Of a stretch of 64,000 nucleotides of DNA, positions 16,385 through 25,425 are shown one piece after another; position 1 is the stretch's first letter, and every line of letters begins with the position of its first letter. The position numbers were made by a program, and so were the translations under genes. The DNA comes from JBBQVS01 sp963792705 (lineage in GTDB: Bacteria > Chloroflexota > Ktedonobacteria > Ktedonobacterales > Ktedonobacteraceae). The notes beneath the pieces were generated by a model. The model did not search any database, was not told the DNA's origin, and saw nothing but the letters and a program-made list of their open reading frames with translations. Where the stretch lies: the NCBI GenBank assembly GCA_963792705.1, contig CAWBXD010000002.1, positions 62,001 through 126,000 of the forward strand, read 5' to 3'.

Positions 16385-16765
16385 TGAGAGTTCCTTCCCT
16401 TCGTGAACAGATAAGCAGAGACACTAACCTACTACGTGTAGCGATGATGAGATGTTATTCCTTAACAACTCGTCCATCAAAAAGCATAACATCCTTTTAA
16501 CAAAGTATCAAGTTATATCAATATGTATTTTTTTATATGTAAGCTAGAAAACAGTGTAGCAAGAAGTCCCTTATAAAAAAAGTCAGGTTACATTTTGTGC
16601 CCTATAAGCGTGGTTTCTATAGGTTGTGCAGGACAACACATTTTTTTAATAAAAAAAGAACTTCACTAAAGAAAGCTTCGGCCAATGCTATTTTCGTAGA
16701 AAGTATACTTTAATGTATGCTTGTGATACTGTTGAGAGACACATTTCATAGGGAAAGAAAAGCTT
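16385..16765. other. AT-rich intergenic region between divergent genes
   Basis: About 380 bases without a convincing gene or RNA. It is much richer in A+T than its surroundings, with several A and T runs, as expected for two divergent promoters (amidohydrolase leftward, the 141-residue protein rightward). TATACT at 16704-16709 is a possible -10 for the rightward gene, but no good -35 is spaced from it. Confidence 0.4.
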
Positions 16766-17191
16766 ATGATTGAAGGAAAACTATGCGCCAGTGCTAATGC
16801 GGGCAATTATGCAATCGGCAGTCCCTATAATCCAGATTTGGCTATAGGACAAGCAATAGACCTCCTCTTAGGCGGTCATTGGATTTCTGGGCATATTATG
16901 TCTAGTGAGTACCACTTCGACTCGTCCAATAGCACTGTTACGAGTATAAGGACACAAAGCATTGGAGCCTACTCACTGTCAAGCGACGATGGAAAGGATA
17001 TCGTGACCGAAGCTTCCGAAGAGTCCTTTCCAGCCAGCGACCCACCCTCTTGGGCGGCCGATCCTGATAAAGCGTCCGAACACACCAATGATATCAGTAA
17101 TGGTTACTACTTCATCGCGGACGCCGATAACTCCATTTGTGGCTTGTGTGTTGGAATGCATATACGTACAAAAGATGTGTTTATCCGGTAA
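16766..17191 (+). CDS. Hypothetical protein with an ESFPASDPPSW motif
   Basis: A 141-residue soluble protein. Its middle carries EASEESFPASDPPSW (about residues 82-96), a short acidic motif that recurs in small uncharacterised bacterial proteins. The first half (GQAIDLLLGGHWISGHI) may form a small compact domain. GGGAAAG lies upstream of the ATG. It is monocistronic: a terminator follows at 17235 and the pca operon begins after it. I cannot assign a function. Confidence 0.5.
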   Translation: MIEGKLCASANAGNYAIGSPYNPDLAIGQAIDLLLGGHWISGHIMSSEYHFDSSNSTVTSIRTQSIGAYSLSSDDGKDIVTEASEESFPASDPPSWAADPDKASEHTNDISNGYYFIADADNSICGLCVGMHIRTKDVFIR

Positions 17192-17234
17192 TAAGAGCGT
17201 TTCACCTTGAGTACTACCACGACATTGATATATT

Positions 17235-17280
17235 GAGGAGTGCCAAGAGTTGTATTTTATACAACTCAGCCTCCTCTTTT
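17235..17280 (+). terminator. Intrinsic terminator upstream of the pca operon
   Basis: Nested pairing of GAGGAG with CTCCTC and of GAGTTGTAT with ATACAACTC, followed directly by TTTT. It insulates the pca operon from the 141-residue gene. Confidence 0.7.
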
Positions 17281-17376
17281 GTCTTCTTAATCCTCTTTTG
17301 CCACAATCACAAAACTATATTGTTCACACCGAAACAAAAGGCAAACTATAACTCCTACACATAACAAGATACGACC

Positions 17377-17385
17377 TGATATACT
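17377..17385 (+). promoter_or_regulatory. Possible extended -10 promoter of the pca operon
   Basis: TGATATACT gives a TG-extended -10 (TATACT) 50 bases upstream of the pcaC start, with no recognisable -35, as usual for activator-dependent promoters. No nearby regulator gene is present. Confidence 0.35.
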
Positions 17386-17434
17386 ATCAAAGACGATGCG
17401 ATATCCATATTAGTAGTCAGGCAAAGGAGCTTGT

Positions 17435-17845
17435 ATGACCAATTCACGCTTCGATATCGGAATGAAGGTCCGCAAAGAGGTGCTTGGTAGCGAACACGTC
17501 GAGCGAGCACAAGCGCGTATAACGGAGTTTGATGCCGACTTCCAACGCTTCATTACGGAGACAGCTTGGGGGTCTGTTTGGGCTAGACCTGATCTAGATC
17601 GACGCACAAGAAGTTTGGTAACGATTGCGATTCTAGCGGCACTTGGACGCGAAGAACTTGCCCTACATCTGCATGCAAGTCGCAACATCGGAGTTGATCC
17701 ACACGAAATCGCGGAGGTACTTCTGCATGTGGCAGTGTACGCAGGCGTGCCAGCCGCGAATACCGCATTCTCCGTGGCAAAAAAAGAGTTCGACGAGCCA
17801 GCGCGTGACACAGACACGGCAAAAGCACATGAGGAGGAGGCATGA
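17435..17845 (+). CDS. pcaC: 4-carboxymuconolactone decarboxylase
   Basis: A 136-residue AhpD/CMD-fold protein with family stretches FDADFQRFITETAWGSVWAR, LDRRTRSLVTIAILAALGR, ELALHLHASRNIGV and VYAGVPAANTAF. It decarboxylates gamma-carboxymuconolactone to beta-ketoadipate enol-lactone, between PcaB and PcaD. It opens the operon, and its stop overlaps the pcaH start. ATG 17435 has AAAGGAG upstream. Confidence 0.92.
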   Translation: MTNSRFDIGMKVRKEVLGSEHVERAQARITEFDADFQRFITETAWGSVWARPDLDRRTRSLVTIAILAALGREELALHLHASRNIGVDPHEIAEVLLHVAVYAGVPAANTAFSVAKKEFDEPARDTDTAKAHEEEA

Positions 17846-18582
17846 ACCACACAACTATCGGTGACATTGTGCGTGGAGATAAGGAGGTGTTCCCGCCTTA
17901 CCTGTACGAAGCCTATCAATCGACGCGGCGACGTGCTCCCAAGCTGCCATTGATCGAGGTGCCGCTGACCCTCTCGGAGTTAACTGGCCCCGGTCCTGTC
18001 ATCAGTGCCATCACACTAGAGGATGCCGATCTTACGCGTAATGCTGGAACCGATGGCGAAGCAATTGGACAGCGTATTATCGTCACGGGTCGTGTCCTCG
18101 ACGACCAAGGGCAACCAATACCGAATACCTTGCTAGAGATTTGGCAAGCCAATGCTTCTGGTAGATACCTGCACAAACGAGATCAATGGCCTGGTCCACT
18201 CGACCCAAACTTCCTCGGCATGGGTCGCTGCCTGACGAACAAAGAGGGCGTGTATAAATTCCTGACCGTTCGGCCCGGAGCATATCCCTGGAAAAATCAC
18301 TTCAACGCATGGCGTCCAGCGCACATTCATTTCTCTCTGTTCGGTCCATCCATGCTGTCGCGCTTAGTAACGCAGATGTACTTTCCCGATGACCCGCTCC
18401 ACTCACTCGACCCTATCATAAATGGTGTGCCAACAGAGAACGCACGAGCACATCTCATTGCTACCTACGATCATGCCTTGACAGAGCCAGAGTGGGCACT
18501 TGGCTATCGCTGGAATATCATTCTCCAAGGACCGCATGCCACCTCATTCGAGCCAATACGAGCAGGAGAAGCACACTCATGA
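17842..18582 (+). CDS. pcaH: Protocatechuate 3,4-dioxygenase beta subunit
   Basis: An intradiol ring-cleavage dioxygenase of 246 residues. The Fe(III) ligands of this family are two Tyr and two His, visible as the Tyr of ASGRYLHKRDQWPG, the Tyr of GAYPWKNHFNAWRPAHIHF and the two His of the final PAHIH. It cleaves protocatechuate to 3-carboxy-cis,cis-muconate with the alpha subunit encoded next; the ATGA overlap at 18579 couples the two at equal amounts. The extended N-terminus (1-75) is normal for the beta subunit. Confidence 0.95.
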   Translation: MNHTTIGDIVRGDKEVFPPYLYEAYQSTRRRAPKLPLIEVPLTLSELTGPGPVISAITLEDADLTRNAGTDGEAIGQRIIVTGRVLDDQGQPIPNTLLEIWQANASGRYLHKRDQWPGPLDPNFLGMGRCLTNKEGVYKFLTVRPGAYPWKNHFNAWRPAHIHFSLFGPSMLSRLVTQMYFPDDPLHSLDPIINGVPTENARAHLIATYDHALTEPEWALGYRWNIILQGPHATSFEPIRAGEAHS

Positions 18583-19157
18583 GTACATTCCCTCTGACCA
18601 GTTCTCAGACAGTTGGTCCCTTTTTCTCAGACGCGCTCCTACGAAAAGACGCCATCCGCAATAGGCTAATTCAACCAGAGACGGTCGGCGAACGCATTCG
18701 CATCGAGGGACGTGTGCTCGATGGCGATGGCTTGCCAATTCCTGATGCGATGGTCGAAATATGGCAAGCAAACGCGCATGGTCACTACAACCATCCGACG
18801 ACGAAAAAAGAGGTGTTAGATGCATCCTTTCTCGGCTTTGGTCGCTCCGGTACAAGCGTGGACGGAGAATATTGGTTTGAGACGATTAAACCCGGAGCGG
18901 TTCCGTTTGATGGAGAGAGGTTGCAGGCACCACACATTGGCATAACCATCTTTGCTCGTGGCCTACTCAATCATCTTGTGACACGCCTCTACTTTGAAGA
19001 TGAGCCAACGAACAGCATTGATCCAATTTTGCAGTATGTTCCCAATGAGAGACGGTCAACACTGCTTGCCAAACGTGAAGTTTATGACACAACAGTTGTC
19101 TACCGATTTGATATTCTTCTGCAAGGCGCAAACGAGACCGCATTTTTCAACGTATAA
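18579..19157 (+). CDS. pcaG: Protocatechuate 3,4-dioxygenase alpha subunit
   Basis: The start is the ATG that overlaps the pcaH stop, giving 192 residues, the expected size. TSSQTVGPFFSDALL at the N-terminus and the intradiol core (IRIEGRVLDGDGLPIPDAMV, IWQANAHGHYNHP, APHIGITIFARGLLNHLVTR) identify it. Alpha subunits lack the complete iron site, and that is so here: the second His region reads APHIGI. Confidence 0.95.
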   Translation: MSTFPLTSSQTVGPFFSDALLRKDAIRNRLIQPETVGERIRIEGRVLDGDGLPIPDAMVEIWQANAHGHYNHPTTKKEVLDASFLGFGRSGTSVDGEYWFETIKPGAVPFDGERLQAPHIGITIFARGLLNHLVTRLYFEDEPTNSIDPILQYVPNERRSTLLAKREVYDTTVVYRFDILLQGANETAFFNV

Positions 19158-19171
19158 TTGGAGTTGTAGCA

Positions 19172-20026
19172 ATGACCTCTTTCCTTTCACTACACGATGC
19201 TATTGCTGAGTATGTCCATGACGGTGCAACTCTTGCCTTAGAAGGATTTACACATCTGATTCCCTTCGCGGCAGGTCATGAGATCGTTCGGCAGCAAAAA
19301 CGGGACCTGTGTCTTATGCGAATGACGCCTGACTTAATCTACGATCAACTTATCGGAATGGGGTGTGTTCGCAAGCTTATTTTCTCCTGGGGTGGCAATC
19401 CTGGCGTAGGGATGCTACCTCGACTACGTGACGCGGTAGAGCACGAGTGGCCTCATCCTATACTTTTAGAGGAGCATAGCCATGCTGCAATGGCGAACGC
19501 TTACGCTGCTGGTGCGGCAGGACTCCCCTGTGCAATATTTCGCGGCTATCAGGGGTCTGATTTAGTACATGTCAACCCAAATATCCGTTTCGTCACATGT
19601 CCATTCACGGGAGAACAACTTGCCGCCGTTCCCGCACTCCGACCAGATGTTACCATCATTCACGCCCAAAGAGCGGACCGTAAAGGAAACGTCCTCGTTG
19701 AGGGTATCATCGGAGTTCAGAAAGAAGCTGTACTCGCGGCAACACACGCTATCGTGACGGTGGAAGAGATCGTTGACGACCTGCACACGTCGAGTCCAAA
19801 TACTACTGTTCTCCCCCATTGGACAATTAATGCCATTGTCGAGGTTCCAGAGGGCGCACGTCCATCCTATACACACGGCTATTACGGACGCGATAGCGTG
19901 TTTTATACACGTTGGGACGCTATCTCACGAAACCGCGAGACGTTTCTTGCCTGGATGCAAGAGCATGTTCTTACCAAGCAAAAGGATGAGAATGCAAGCA
20001 CGCTACACGCCTTGGTTGAGGAGTAA
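19172..20026 (+). CDS. pcaI: 3-oxoadipate CoA-transferase subunit A (glutaconate-type)
   Basis: A class I CoA-transferase alpha subunit of 284 residues, closer in style to the GctA/long PcaI form than to short enterobacterial ones: LALEGFTHLIPFAAGHEIVR, FSWGGNPGVGMLPRLRDAVE and FVTCPFTGEQLAAVPALRPD. With the next gene it activates beta-ketoadipate with CoA from succinyl-CoA. The reaction is inferred from placement inside a pca operon. The thiolase for the last step (PcaF) is not in the window. Confidence 0.82.
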   Translation: MTSFLSLHDAIAEYVHDGATLALEGFTHLIPFAAGHEIVRQQKRDLCLMRMTPDLIYDQLIGMGCVRKLIFSWGGNPGVGMLPRLRDAVEHEWPHPILLEEHSHAAMANAYAAGAAGLPCAIFRGYQGSDLVHVNPNIRFVTCPFTGEQLAAVPALRPDVTIIHAQRADRKGNVLVEGIIGVQKEAVLAATHAIVTVEEIVDDLHTSSPNTTVLPHWTINAIVEVPEGARPSYTHGYYGRDSVFYTRWDAISRNRETFLAWMQEHVLTKQKDENASTLHALVEE

Positions 20027-20029
20027 AAA

Positions 20030-20818
20030 ATGGAATACTCGACAACAGAAATGATGGCTATCTCAGCGTCACGAGTGCTCAAAAATGATGATGTCTGTTT
20101 TGTCGGCATCGGAGCACCTTCGGTTGCTTGCAATCTCGCCCGTCTCACCCACGCTCCTGACATCACGCTCATCTACGAATCTGGCACCATTGAAACAAAG
20201 CCGGATGTGCTTCCACTTTCGATAGGTGATCCAGAGCTATGCGAGACCGCTCTCACAACGGTTTCTGTGCCTGAGATGTTTCAATACTGGCTGCAAGGAG
20301 GACGCATCTCGGTTGGCTTCCTCGGTGGCGCACAACTTGACAAGTTTGGCAACATCAACTCTAGTATTATCGGTAGCTATGAGCATCCAAAGGTGCGGCT
20401 ACCAGGAGGAGGGGGTGCGCCAGAGATTGCGAGCCTTTGTCGCCAAACCTATGTCGTTATAAGCCAGACACAACGTTCGTTCGTCGAACGGGTTGATTTC
20501 ATCACATCATTTGGCTACGGCACCGGAGGCGACCATAGGCAACGGTTAGGTATCCGCACCTTGGGACCAACGCTAGTTATCACTGACCTTTGCATGCTAC
20601 GACCAGATGCGGAGACAAAGGAACTTGTAGTTACTTCGCTCCATCAAGGCGTTACACGTGAGGACGTTGTACAACACACAGGCTGGTCTATCCACTTTGC
20701 AGATGCACTGGAACAAACACTTCCACCAACCGAGGCAGAACTTGCAGTGTTACGCGACCTCCATGCTCGGACGGACTACGCCCATAGTGGAAAGGCCATG
20801 CAGCGTGGAGCAGATTGA
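20030..20818 (+). CDS. pcaJ: 3-oxoadipate CoA-transferase subunit B
   Basis: The beta subunit (262 residues) contains the catalytic Glu in IYESGTI, the GLGGAP-like GFLGGAQLDKFGNINSSIIG, and LPGGGGAPEIASL. It starts three bases after the alpha-subunit stop and ends beyond the pcaB start, consistent with a tightly packed operon. Confidence 0.83.
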   Translation: MEYSTTEMMAISASRVLKNDDVCFVGIGAPSVACNLARLTHAPDITLIYESGTIETKPDVLPLSIGDPELCETALTTVSVPEMFQYWLQGGRISVGFLGGAQLDKFGNINSSIIGSYEHPKVRLPGGGGAPEIASLCRQTYVVISQTQRSFVERVDFITSFGYGTGGDHRQRLGIRTLGPTLVITDLCMLRPDAETKELVVTSLHQGVTREDVVQHTGWSIHFADALEQTLPPTEAELAVLRDLHARTDYAHSGKAMQRGAD

Positions 20819-22154
20819 CCTGTTCAGCACAACGATGATGTCTGCCGCCTTCTCTCCAGAAGCGCATGTGCAAGTCATGTTGATCTTTGAAGCTGCACTT
20901 GCACGTGCTGAGGCTCAGTTAGGCATCGTCCCTCAGGATGCGGCGATACAGATTGAGGCAAAGTGCAAGGTAGCATTGTTTGATGTCGTAGCCCTCTATC
21001 GTGAAGCAGCCATAACTGGTACACCTGCAATTCCCCTTGTACGTATGCTCACTACACTCGTCGGGGGCGAAGCACAAAAATTTGTTCACTGGGGTGCCAC
21101 AAGCCAGGACGCTATTGATACTGCCCTGATGCTCCAAATACGGGATGGCCTCGACCTCCTCATTAAAGATATATATGGAATATGCACAGCTTGTGCAAGG
21201 CTTGCAGAGCATCATCGGCACACACTCATGGTCGGGCGAACACTTTTACAACAAGCGTTACCGATTACCTTTGGCCTCAAAGCGGCACGATGGTTAGCCC
21301 TTGCGGTACGACAGGTACAGGCACTACAGAAACATCGGGAAAGCACATTAGTAGTACAACTTGGTGGTGCCGCCGGAACCTTAGCATCTCTAGGCAACGA
21401 TGGCTTGCAAGTGGTAGAACTTCTCGCCAAAGATGTAGGGTTGCTGATCCCTGATTTGCCCTGGCATACAGAGCGCGACCGCATCACTGAAATTGCTACA
21501 ACACTTGGCGTAGTGGCTGGCGCGATGGCAAAAATCGCAGAGGATGTAGTCCTTCTTGCCCAAACCGAGGTCGGCGAAGTCACCGAGGGTACAGTACCAG
21601 GGAAGGGCGGCTCATCCGCCATGCCGCAAAAGCACAATCCAGTTGATGCAATCAGCGCACTTGCGTCGGCACGACTCGCTATCGGAGTCGTACCAGTGCT
21701 TCTATCCGCGATGGCTCAGGAACATGAACGTGCAGTAGGGAGTTGGCAAGCGGAATGGGCAGCAATTCCTAACTTGTTTCGTTTCACAGCAAGTGCAGTT
21801 GAACACGTTCAACATGCGGTTAGCGACCTGCAAGTCAACGCAGAACAGATGGGCGCGAACCTTGCGCTAACGAAAGGATTAGTCATGGCGGAGTCCTTGA
21901 CGATGGCACTTGCTACACATATAGGGAAGTCGGAGGCACATCATCTTGTACAGGAAGTGTGCGAACAGACAGTGAAGGCAGGTGTAACCCTTCATCAGGC
22001 TGCTCTAGCCGATACGCGACTATCCTCTCTCCTTTCCGCAGAAGATATCGACTTTGCGGTAAACCCAAACAACTATTTAGGCAGTACTGATGCATTCATT
22101 GAACGTGCTCTCGCATCCTACCGCGAGGTTCAATTGGCACGAGGTGACGTATGA
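20805..22154 (+). CDS. pcaB: 3-carboxy-cis,cis-muconate cycloisomerase
   Basis: A fumarase/aspartase-superfamily enzyme with the signature GKGGSSAMPQKHNPVDA (about residues 266-282). GTG 20805 is taken as start, giving 449 residues that begin VEQIDLFSTTMMSAAFSPEA, the right place relative to the family motif FEAALARAEAQLGIVP. This start overlaps the pcaJ end by 14 bases. The enzyme cyclises 3-carboxymuconate to gamma-carboxymuconolactone. Its stop overlaps the pcaD start (ATGA type). Confidence 0.92.
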   Translation: MEQIDLFSTTMMSAAFSPEAHVQVMLIFEAALARAEAQLGIVPQDAAIQIEAKCKVALFDVVALYREAAITGTPAIPLVRMLTTLVGGEAQKFVHWGATSQDAIDTALMLQIRDGLDLLIKDIYGICTACARLAEHHRHTLMVGRTLLQQALPITFGLKAARWLALAVRQVQALQKHRESTLVVQLGGAAGTLASLGNDGLQVVELLAKDVGLLIPDLPWHTERDRITEIATTLGVVAGAMAKIAEDVVLLAQTEVGEVTEGTVPGKGGSSAMPQKHNPVDAISALASARLAIGVVPVLLSAMAQEHERAVGSWQAEWAAIPNLFRFTASAVEHVQHAVSDLQVNAEQMGANLALTKGLVMAESLTMALATHIGKSEAHHLVQEVCEQTVKAGVTLHQAALADTRLSSLLSAEDIDFAVNPNNYLGSTDAFIERALASYREVQLARGDV

Positions 22155-22930
22155 ACTTTTTTACCTCTCATGGTGTACGTCTCGCATATCAAGTCGATGG
22201 TCCAAACGACGCTCCAACGCTGGTAATGGTGAACTCACTGGGAACGAACATGCACATGTGGGATGCACAGGTTGCACAACTTAGCCAGACGTTACGTATT
22301 ATCCGTTACGATAGTCGCGGTCATGGTGCCTCGGATGTACCTGCTGGAGACTATACGCTTGAGCAACTTGGTCTTGATCTCCTCGCATTACTTGATATGC
22401 TACAGATCGAACAGACACACATCTGCGGTCTTTCGCTTGGTGGCATCGTTGCCTTATGGTTAGCGGTCAACCATCCTCATCGGATTGCGCGTACAATATT
22501 TGCTAACACCGCCGCACGCATAGGTACAACAGAAAGTTGGGATACACGAATTGCTACGGTAAAAACGGGAGGTATGATGAGTATACGTGACGCCGTTGTC
22601 GCACGTTTTCTCAGTAAAAATTTTCGAGAGCACCATCCTGACACGACGCAGCAAATTAGCAACATGGTTGAGACAACAAATCCTGTAGGGTATAGCGGGG
22701 CATGCGCGGCTCTACGCGACGCAGACCTGCGAGTAGTGGTGAGTCACATACGCACTCCGTCTCTGGTTATAGCAGGAGCATTGGATGAGTCCACTCCACC
22801 CTCGCAAGCACGAGAGCTTTACTCGGTCATTCCAGGAAGTCAACTTATCGTATTTGATGAGGTCGCACACCTGTCCAATGTAGAACGGCCCAAAGAGTTC
22901 AGTGAGTCCGTCCTTAATTTCTTGATATAA
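22151..22930 (+). CDS. pcaD: 3-oxoadipate enol-lactonase
   Basis: An alpha/beta hydrolase of 259 residues. The catalytic Ser is in GLSLGG (about residue 98), the Asp in GALDEST and the His in VAHLSN. HGVRLAYQVDG and NSLGTNMHMWD near the N-terminus are typical of PcaD. It hydrolyses the enol-lactone to beta-ketoadipate. The gene is separate from pcaC; in actinobacteria the two are often fused. Confidence 0.92.
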   Translation: MNFFTSHGVRLAYQVDGPNDAPTLVMVNSLGTNMHMWDAQVAQLSQTLRIIRYDSRGHGASDVPAGDYTLEQLGLDLLALLDMLQIEQTHICGLSLGGIVALWLAVNHPHRIARTIFANTAARIGTTESWDTRIATVKTGGMMSIRDAVVARFLSKNFREHHPDTTQQISNMVETTNPVGYSGACAALRDADLRVVVSHIRTPSLVIAGALDESTPPSQARELYSVIPGSQLIVFDEVAHLSNVERPKEFSESVLNFLI

Positions 22931-22977
22931 GCTTGAGCGTGTATTTTAAGGCAAATAGAGCCGGAAGGGAACGAAAA

Positions 22978-24066
22978 ATGAACTATCACAGCGAAGTGGT
23001 GGGTAGCCTGCTTCGACCAACCTATTTAGTAAAGGCAAGGAAGCAACTTGAAACGAACCAGATCAATGTAGCAGACTTCAAAGGCATAGAGGATCGAGCT
23101 GTCAATGAAGCGATAGCACTACAAGAAGCTGCTGGTATTGATGTGATCACGGATGGCGAGTTAAGACGCTACGCTTTCTATGGGCACCTCGTCAATTCGC
23201 TCGTCGGCTTCGATAAGCTTGGCGGGTGGGCCATTCCTTTCCGCGATGAAACGGGTGAAGAGTTGGTGCTCAAGCGTCCTGTGGTCGTAGAGAAACTGCG
23301 ATGGAAGAGGAGTATGTGTGCGGAAGAATGGGTCTATCTACGCTCGCGTAAAACCCATGCTGGAAAGGTAACGATACTTAGTGCCCAGCAAGCTGCTGCC
23401 TACTATGATCCTGAGAAGTCGAAATCAGCCTACGTATCGCGTGATGCCTACCTCGCTGATATCGTAGATTTCTCGCGTCATGAAGTGGAAGAACTGATTC
23501 ACCTTGGCTGTACCTATATCCAGATTGATGCTCCTCAGTACGCAGCCCTCCTCGATCCTCAGATGCGCGAAGGATATCGACAGCGTGGCAACGACCCCGA
23601 TAAACTCATTGATCTTTGTATTGAAATGGATAATGCGATCATCAGCAATCATCCTGGTATCACCTTTGCGATACACATCTGTCGAGGGAACAATCAGAGC
23701 AAGTTTTATGCGAGTGGAGATTATGAGCCAATTTCGCGCATATTTTCTGGCACTCACTTTCAACGTTTTCTTCTCGAATATGACGACTCGCGCTCTGGTG
23801 GATTTGAACCGTTGCGGCATGTGCCTGAAGACCGCATTGTTGTTCTGGGTCTGATCACAACCAAAAAGCCGTACCTTGAAGCTGAGAGTGATGTGAAGCA
23901 ACGTATCAAAGAGGCTACTCAATACATCCCGTTAGAGCGTCTTGCTCTTAGTCCACAGTGCGGCTTCGCATCAACGATGGAGGGGAATCATCTCTCGTTT
24001 GAAGATCAGCAACGCAAGTTAGAACTCGTTGGACATGTAGCGCAAGAGGTGTGGGGGTCCCATTAA
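22978..24066 (+). CDS. Cobalamin-independent methionine synthase-like (MetE C-terminal) methyltransferase
   Basis: A 362-residue protein equivalent to the zinc-binding catalytic half of MetE alone (COG0620 type). The zinc ligands can be placed at His and Cys of FAIHICRGNNQ and Cys of LSPQCGFAST. VVGSLLRPTYL at the start and AAGIDVITDGELRR are family landmarks. Such standalone proteins activate a thiol or another nucleophile for methyl transfer, but most have no proven substrate. Placed between pcaD and pobA, it may serve demethylation of methoxy-aromatics or supply methyl acceptors; this is inference. ATG 22978 has GAAGGGA upstream. Confidence 0.8.
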   Translation: MNYHSEVVGSLLRPTYLVKARKQLETNQINVADFKGIEDRAVNEAIALQEAAGIDVITDGELRRYAFYGHLVNSLVGFDKLGGWAIPFRDETGEELVLKRPVVVEKLRWKRSMCAEEWVYLRSRKTHAGKVTILSAQQAAAYYDPEKSKSAYVSRDAYLADIVDFSRHEVEELIHLGCTYIQIDAPQYAALLDPQMREGYRQRGNDPDKLIDLCIEMDNAIISNHPGITFAIHICRGNNQSKFYASGDYEPISRIFSGTHFQRFLLEYDDSRSGGFEPLRHVPEDRIVVLGLITTKKPYLEAESDVKQRIKEATQYIPLERLALSPQCGFASTMEGNHLSFEDQQRKLELVGHVAQEVWGSH

Positions 24067-24154
24067 AACAGACAATTTGGAGACTGATATCAAAGCTATG
24101 TCTTGTTAAAAAGTATCCACAGTTAGATGCAAGGCGTATGTGAGGAGCAGTATA

Positions 24155-25339
24155 ATGCAAATGCGAACACCAGTTGGAATTATTGGGGCTGGCCCAGCAG
24201 GTTTAATGCTATCTCTCCTTCTTGCAAGAGAAGGAATTGAGTCTATCGTTCTTGAAAGCCGAAGCAGAGCAGAGGTCGAATCGACAATTCGTGCAGGTGT
24301 GCTCGAGCAAGGCACGGTCGAGCTGATGGGCGAATTGGGGATTGATGAACGCATGAAGCGCGAAGGCTTTGTGCATCACGGCATCGAGCTACGCTTTGAT
24401 GGCTATGGTTATCGCATTGACCTGACCGAGCTGACAAATGGACGTACCATCACTGTCTATCCACAGCATGAAGTGGTGAAGGATTGTATTGCTGCTCGTC
24501 TCAGCCAAGGTGGACATGTTTTTTTCAATGTCAAAGATGTACACCTCCAAGATGTTGCTGCTCATCAGCCAACCATTCGGTTTGTACATGAAAATGAGTC
24601 GATGGAAATAGTCTGTGATTTTATCGCGGGCTGTGATGGATATCATGGCGTTGCTCGGTCATCTATTCCGGTCGCACTACAAAAAATATTTAGTCGCAAC
24701 TATCCCTTTGGTTGGTTGGGTATCTTAATACAGGCTCCTCCATCAGCGCGAGAGTTGATTTATGCCTATCACGAACGAGGCTTCGCATTAGTCAGTACAC
24801 GCTCGCCAGAAATCCAGCGTATGTACATCCAGTGCGACCCACAAGACAATATCGCAAATTGGTCCGATTCCATGATTATAGAAGAGCTTCAAGCGCGATT
24901 GGAGACGAAAGACAACTGGCAGTTGCGCGTGGGGCCAATTATTCAGAAAAGCATCCTGGCAATGCGAAGTTTTGTGCTCGAACCGATGCAGTATGGCAAG
25001 CTATTTCTCGCAGGTGATGCAGCACATATCGTGCCACCAACTGGGGCAAAAGGGCTAAATCTGGCGGTAGCTGATGTACGCCATCTGGCGCGAGCGTTTG
25101 CACTATTCTATCAGAAAAACCAGACCGAGCTTTTAGAGCAATACTCAGCGACCTGTCTGAGACGTATTTGGCGCACCGAGCATTTTTCCTGGTGGATGAC
25201 CTCTATGTTGCATCGCTTCCCCGATGATGACGCGTTCCAACAACGCATGCAACGTGCTCAACTCGAATATACAGTACGTTCGCGCTCGTCAGCCACAACG
25301 TTAGCGGAAAATTACGTTGGCTTGCCGTTTAGCTGGTAG
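24155..25339 (+). CDS. pobA: 4-hydroxybenzoate 3-monooxygenase
   Basis: A flavoprotein of 394 residues with the FAD motif VGIIGAGPAGLMLSLLLARE, the STIRAGVLEQGTVELM substrate-site region typical of PobA, a DG motif (IAGCDGYHG) and GDAAHIVPPTGAKGLNLAV. It hydroxylates 4-hydroxybenzoate to protocatechuate using NAD(P)H and O2, feeding the pca genes upstream. GAGGAG lies seven bases before ATG 24155. It closes the operon at a strong terminator. Confidence 0.95.
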   Translation: MQMRTPVGIIGAGPAGLMLSLLLAREGIESIVLESRSRAEVESTIRAGVLEQGTVELMGELGIDERMKREGFVHHGIELRFDGYGYRIDLTELTNGRTITVYPQHEVVKDCIAARLSQGGHVFFNVKDVHLQDVAAHQPTIRFVHENESMEIVCDFIAGCDGYHGVARSSIPVALQKIFSRNYPFGWLGILIQAPPSARELIYAYHERGFALVSTRSPEIQRMYIQCDPQDNIANWSDSMIIEELQARLETKDNWQLRVGPIIQKSILAMRSFVLEPMQYGKLFLAGDAAHIVPPTGAKGLNLAVADVRHLARAFALFYQKNQTELLEQYSATCLRRIWRTEHFSWWMTSMLHRFPDDDAFQQRMQRAQLEYTVRSRSSATTLAENYVGLPFSW

Positions 25340-25352
25340 TTATAATCCTATT

Positions 25353-25416
25353 AGGGCAATGCGAACTGAGACATGAGCAAACTCAGTCATACTCATGTCT
25401 CAGTTCGCGTTGCCCT
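25353..25416. terminator. Large bidirectional hairpin terminator after pobA
   Basis: Twenty-five-base arms (25353-25377 and 25392-25416) differ at one position only and enclose a 14-base loop. It lies between converging pobA and the PspA-like gene. Confidence 0.75.
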
Positions 25417-25425
25417 GATGACTCC

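Noticed and set aside
16385..16765. tRNA or small RNA in the longest intergenic gap
   Set aside because: No cloverleaf, no TTCRA-type T-loop sequence and no terminator-like hairpin that would mark a small RNA gene.
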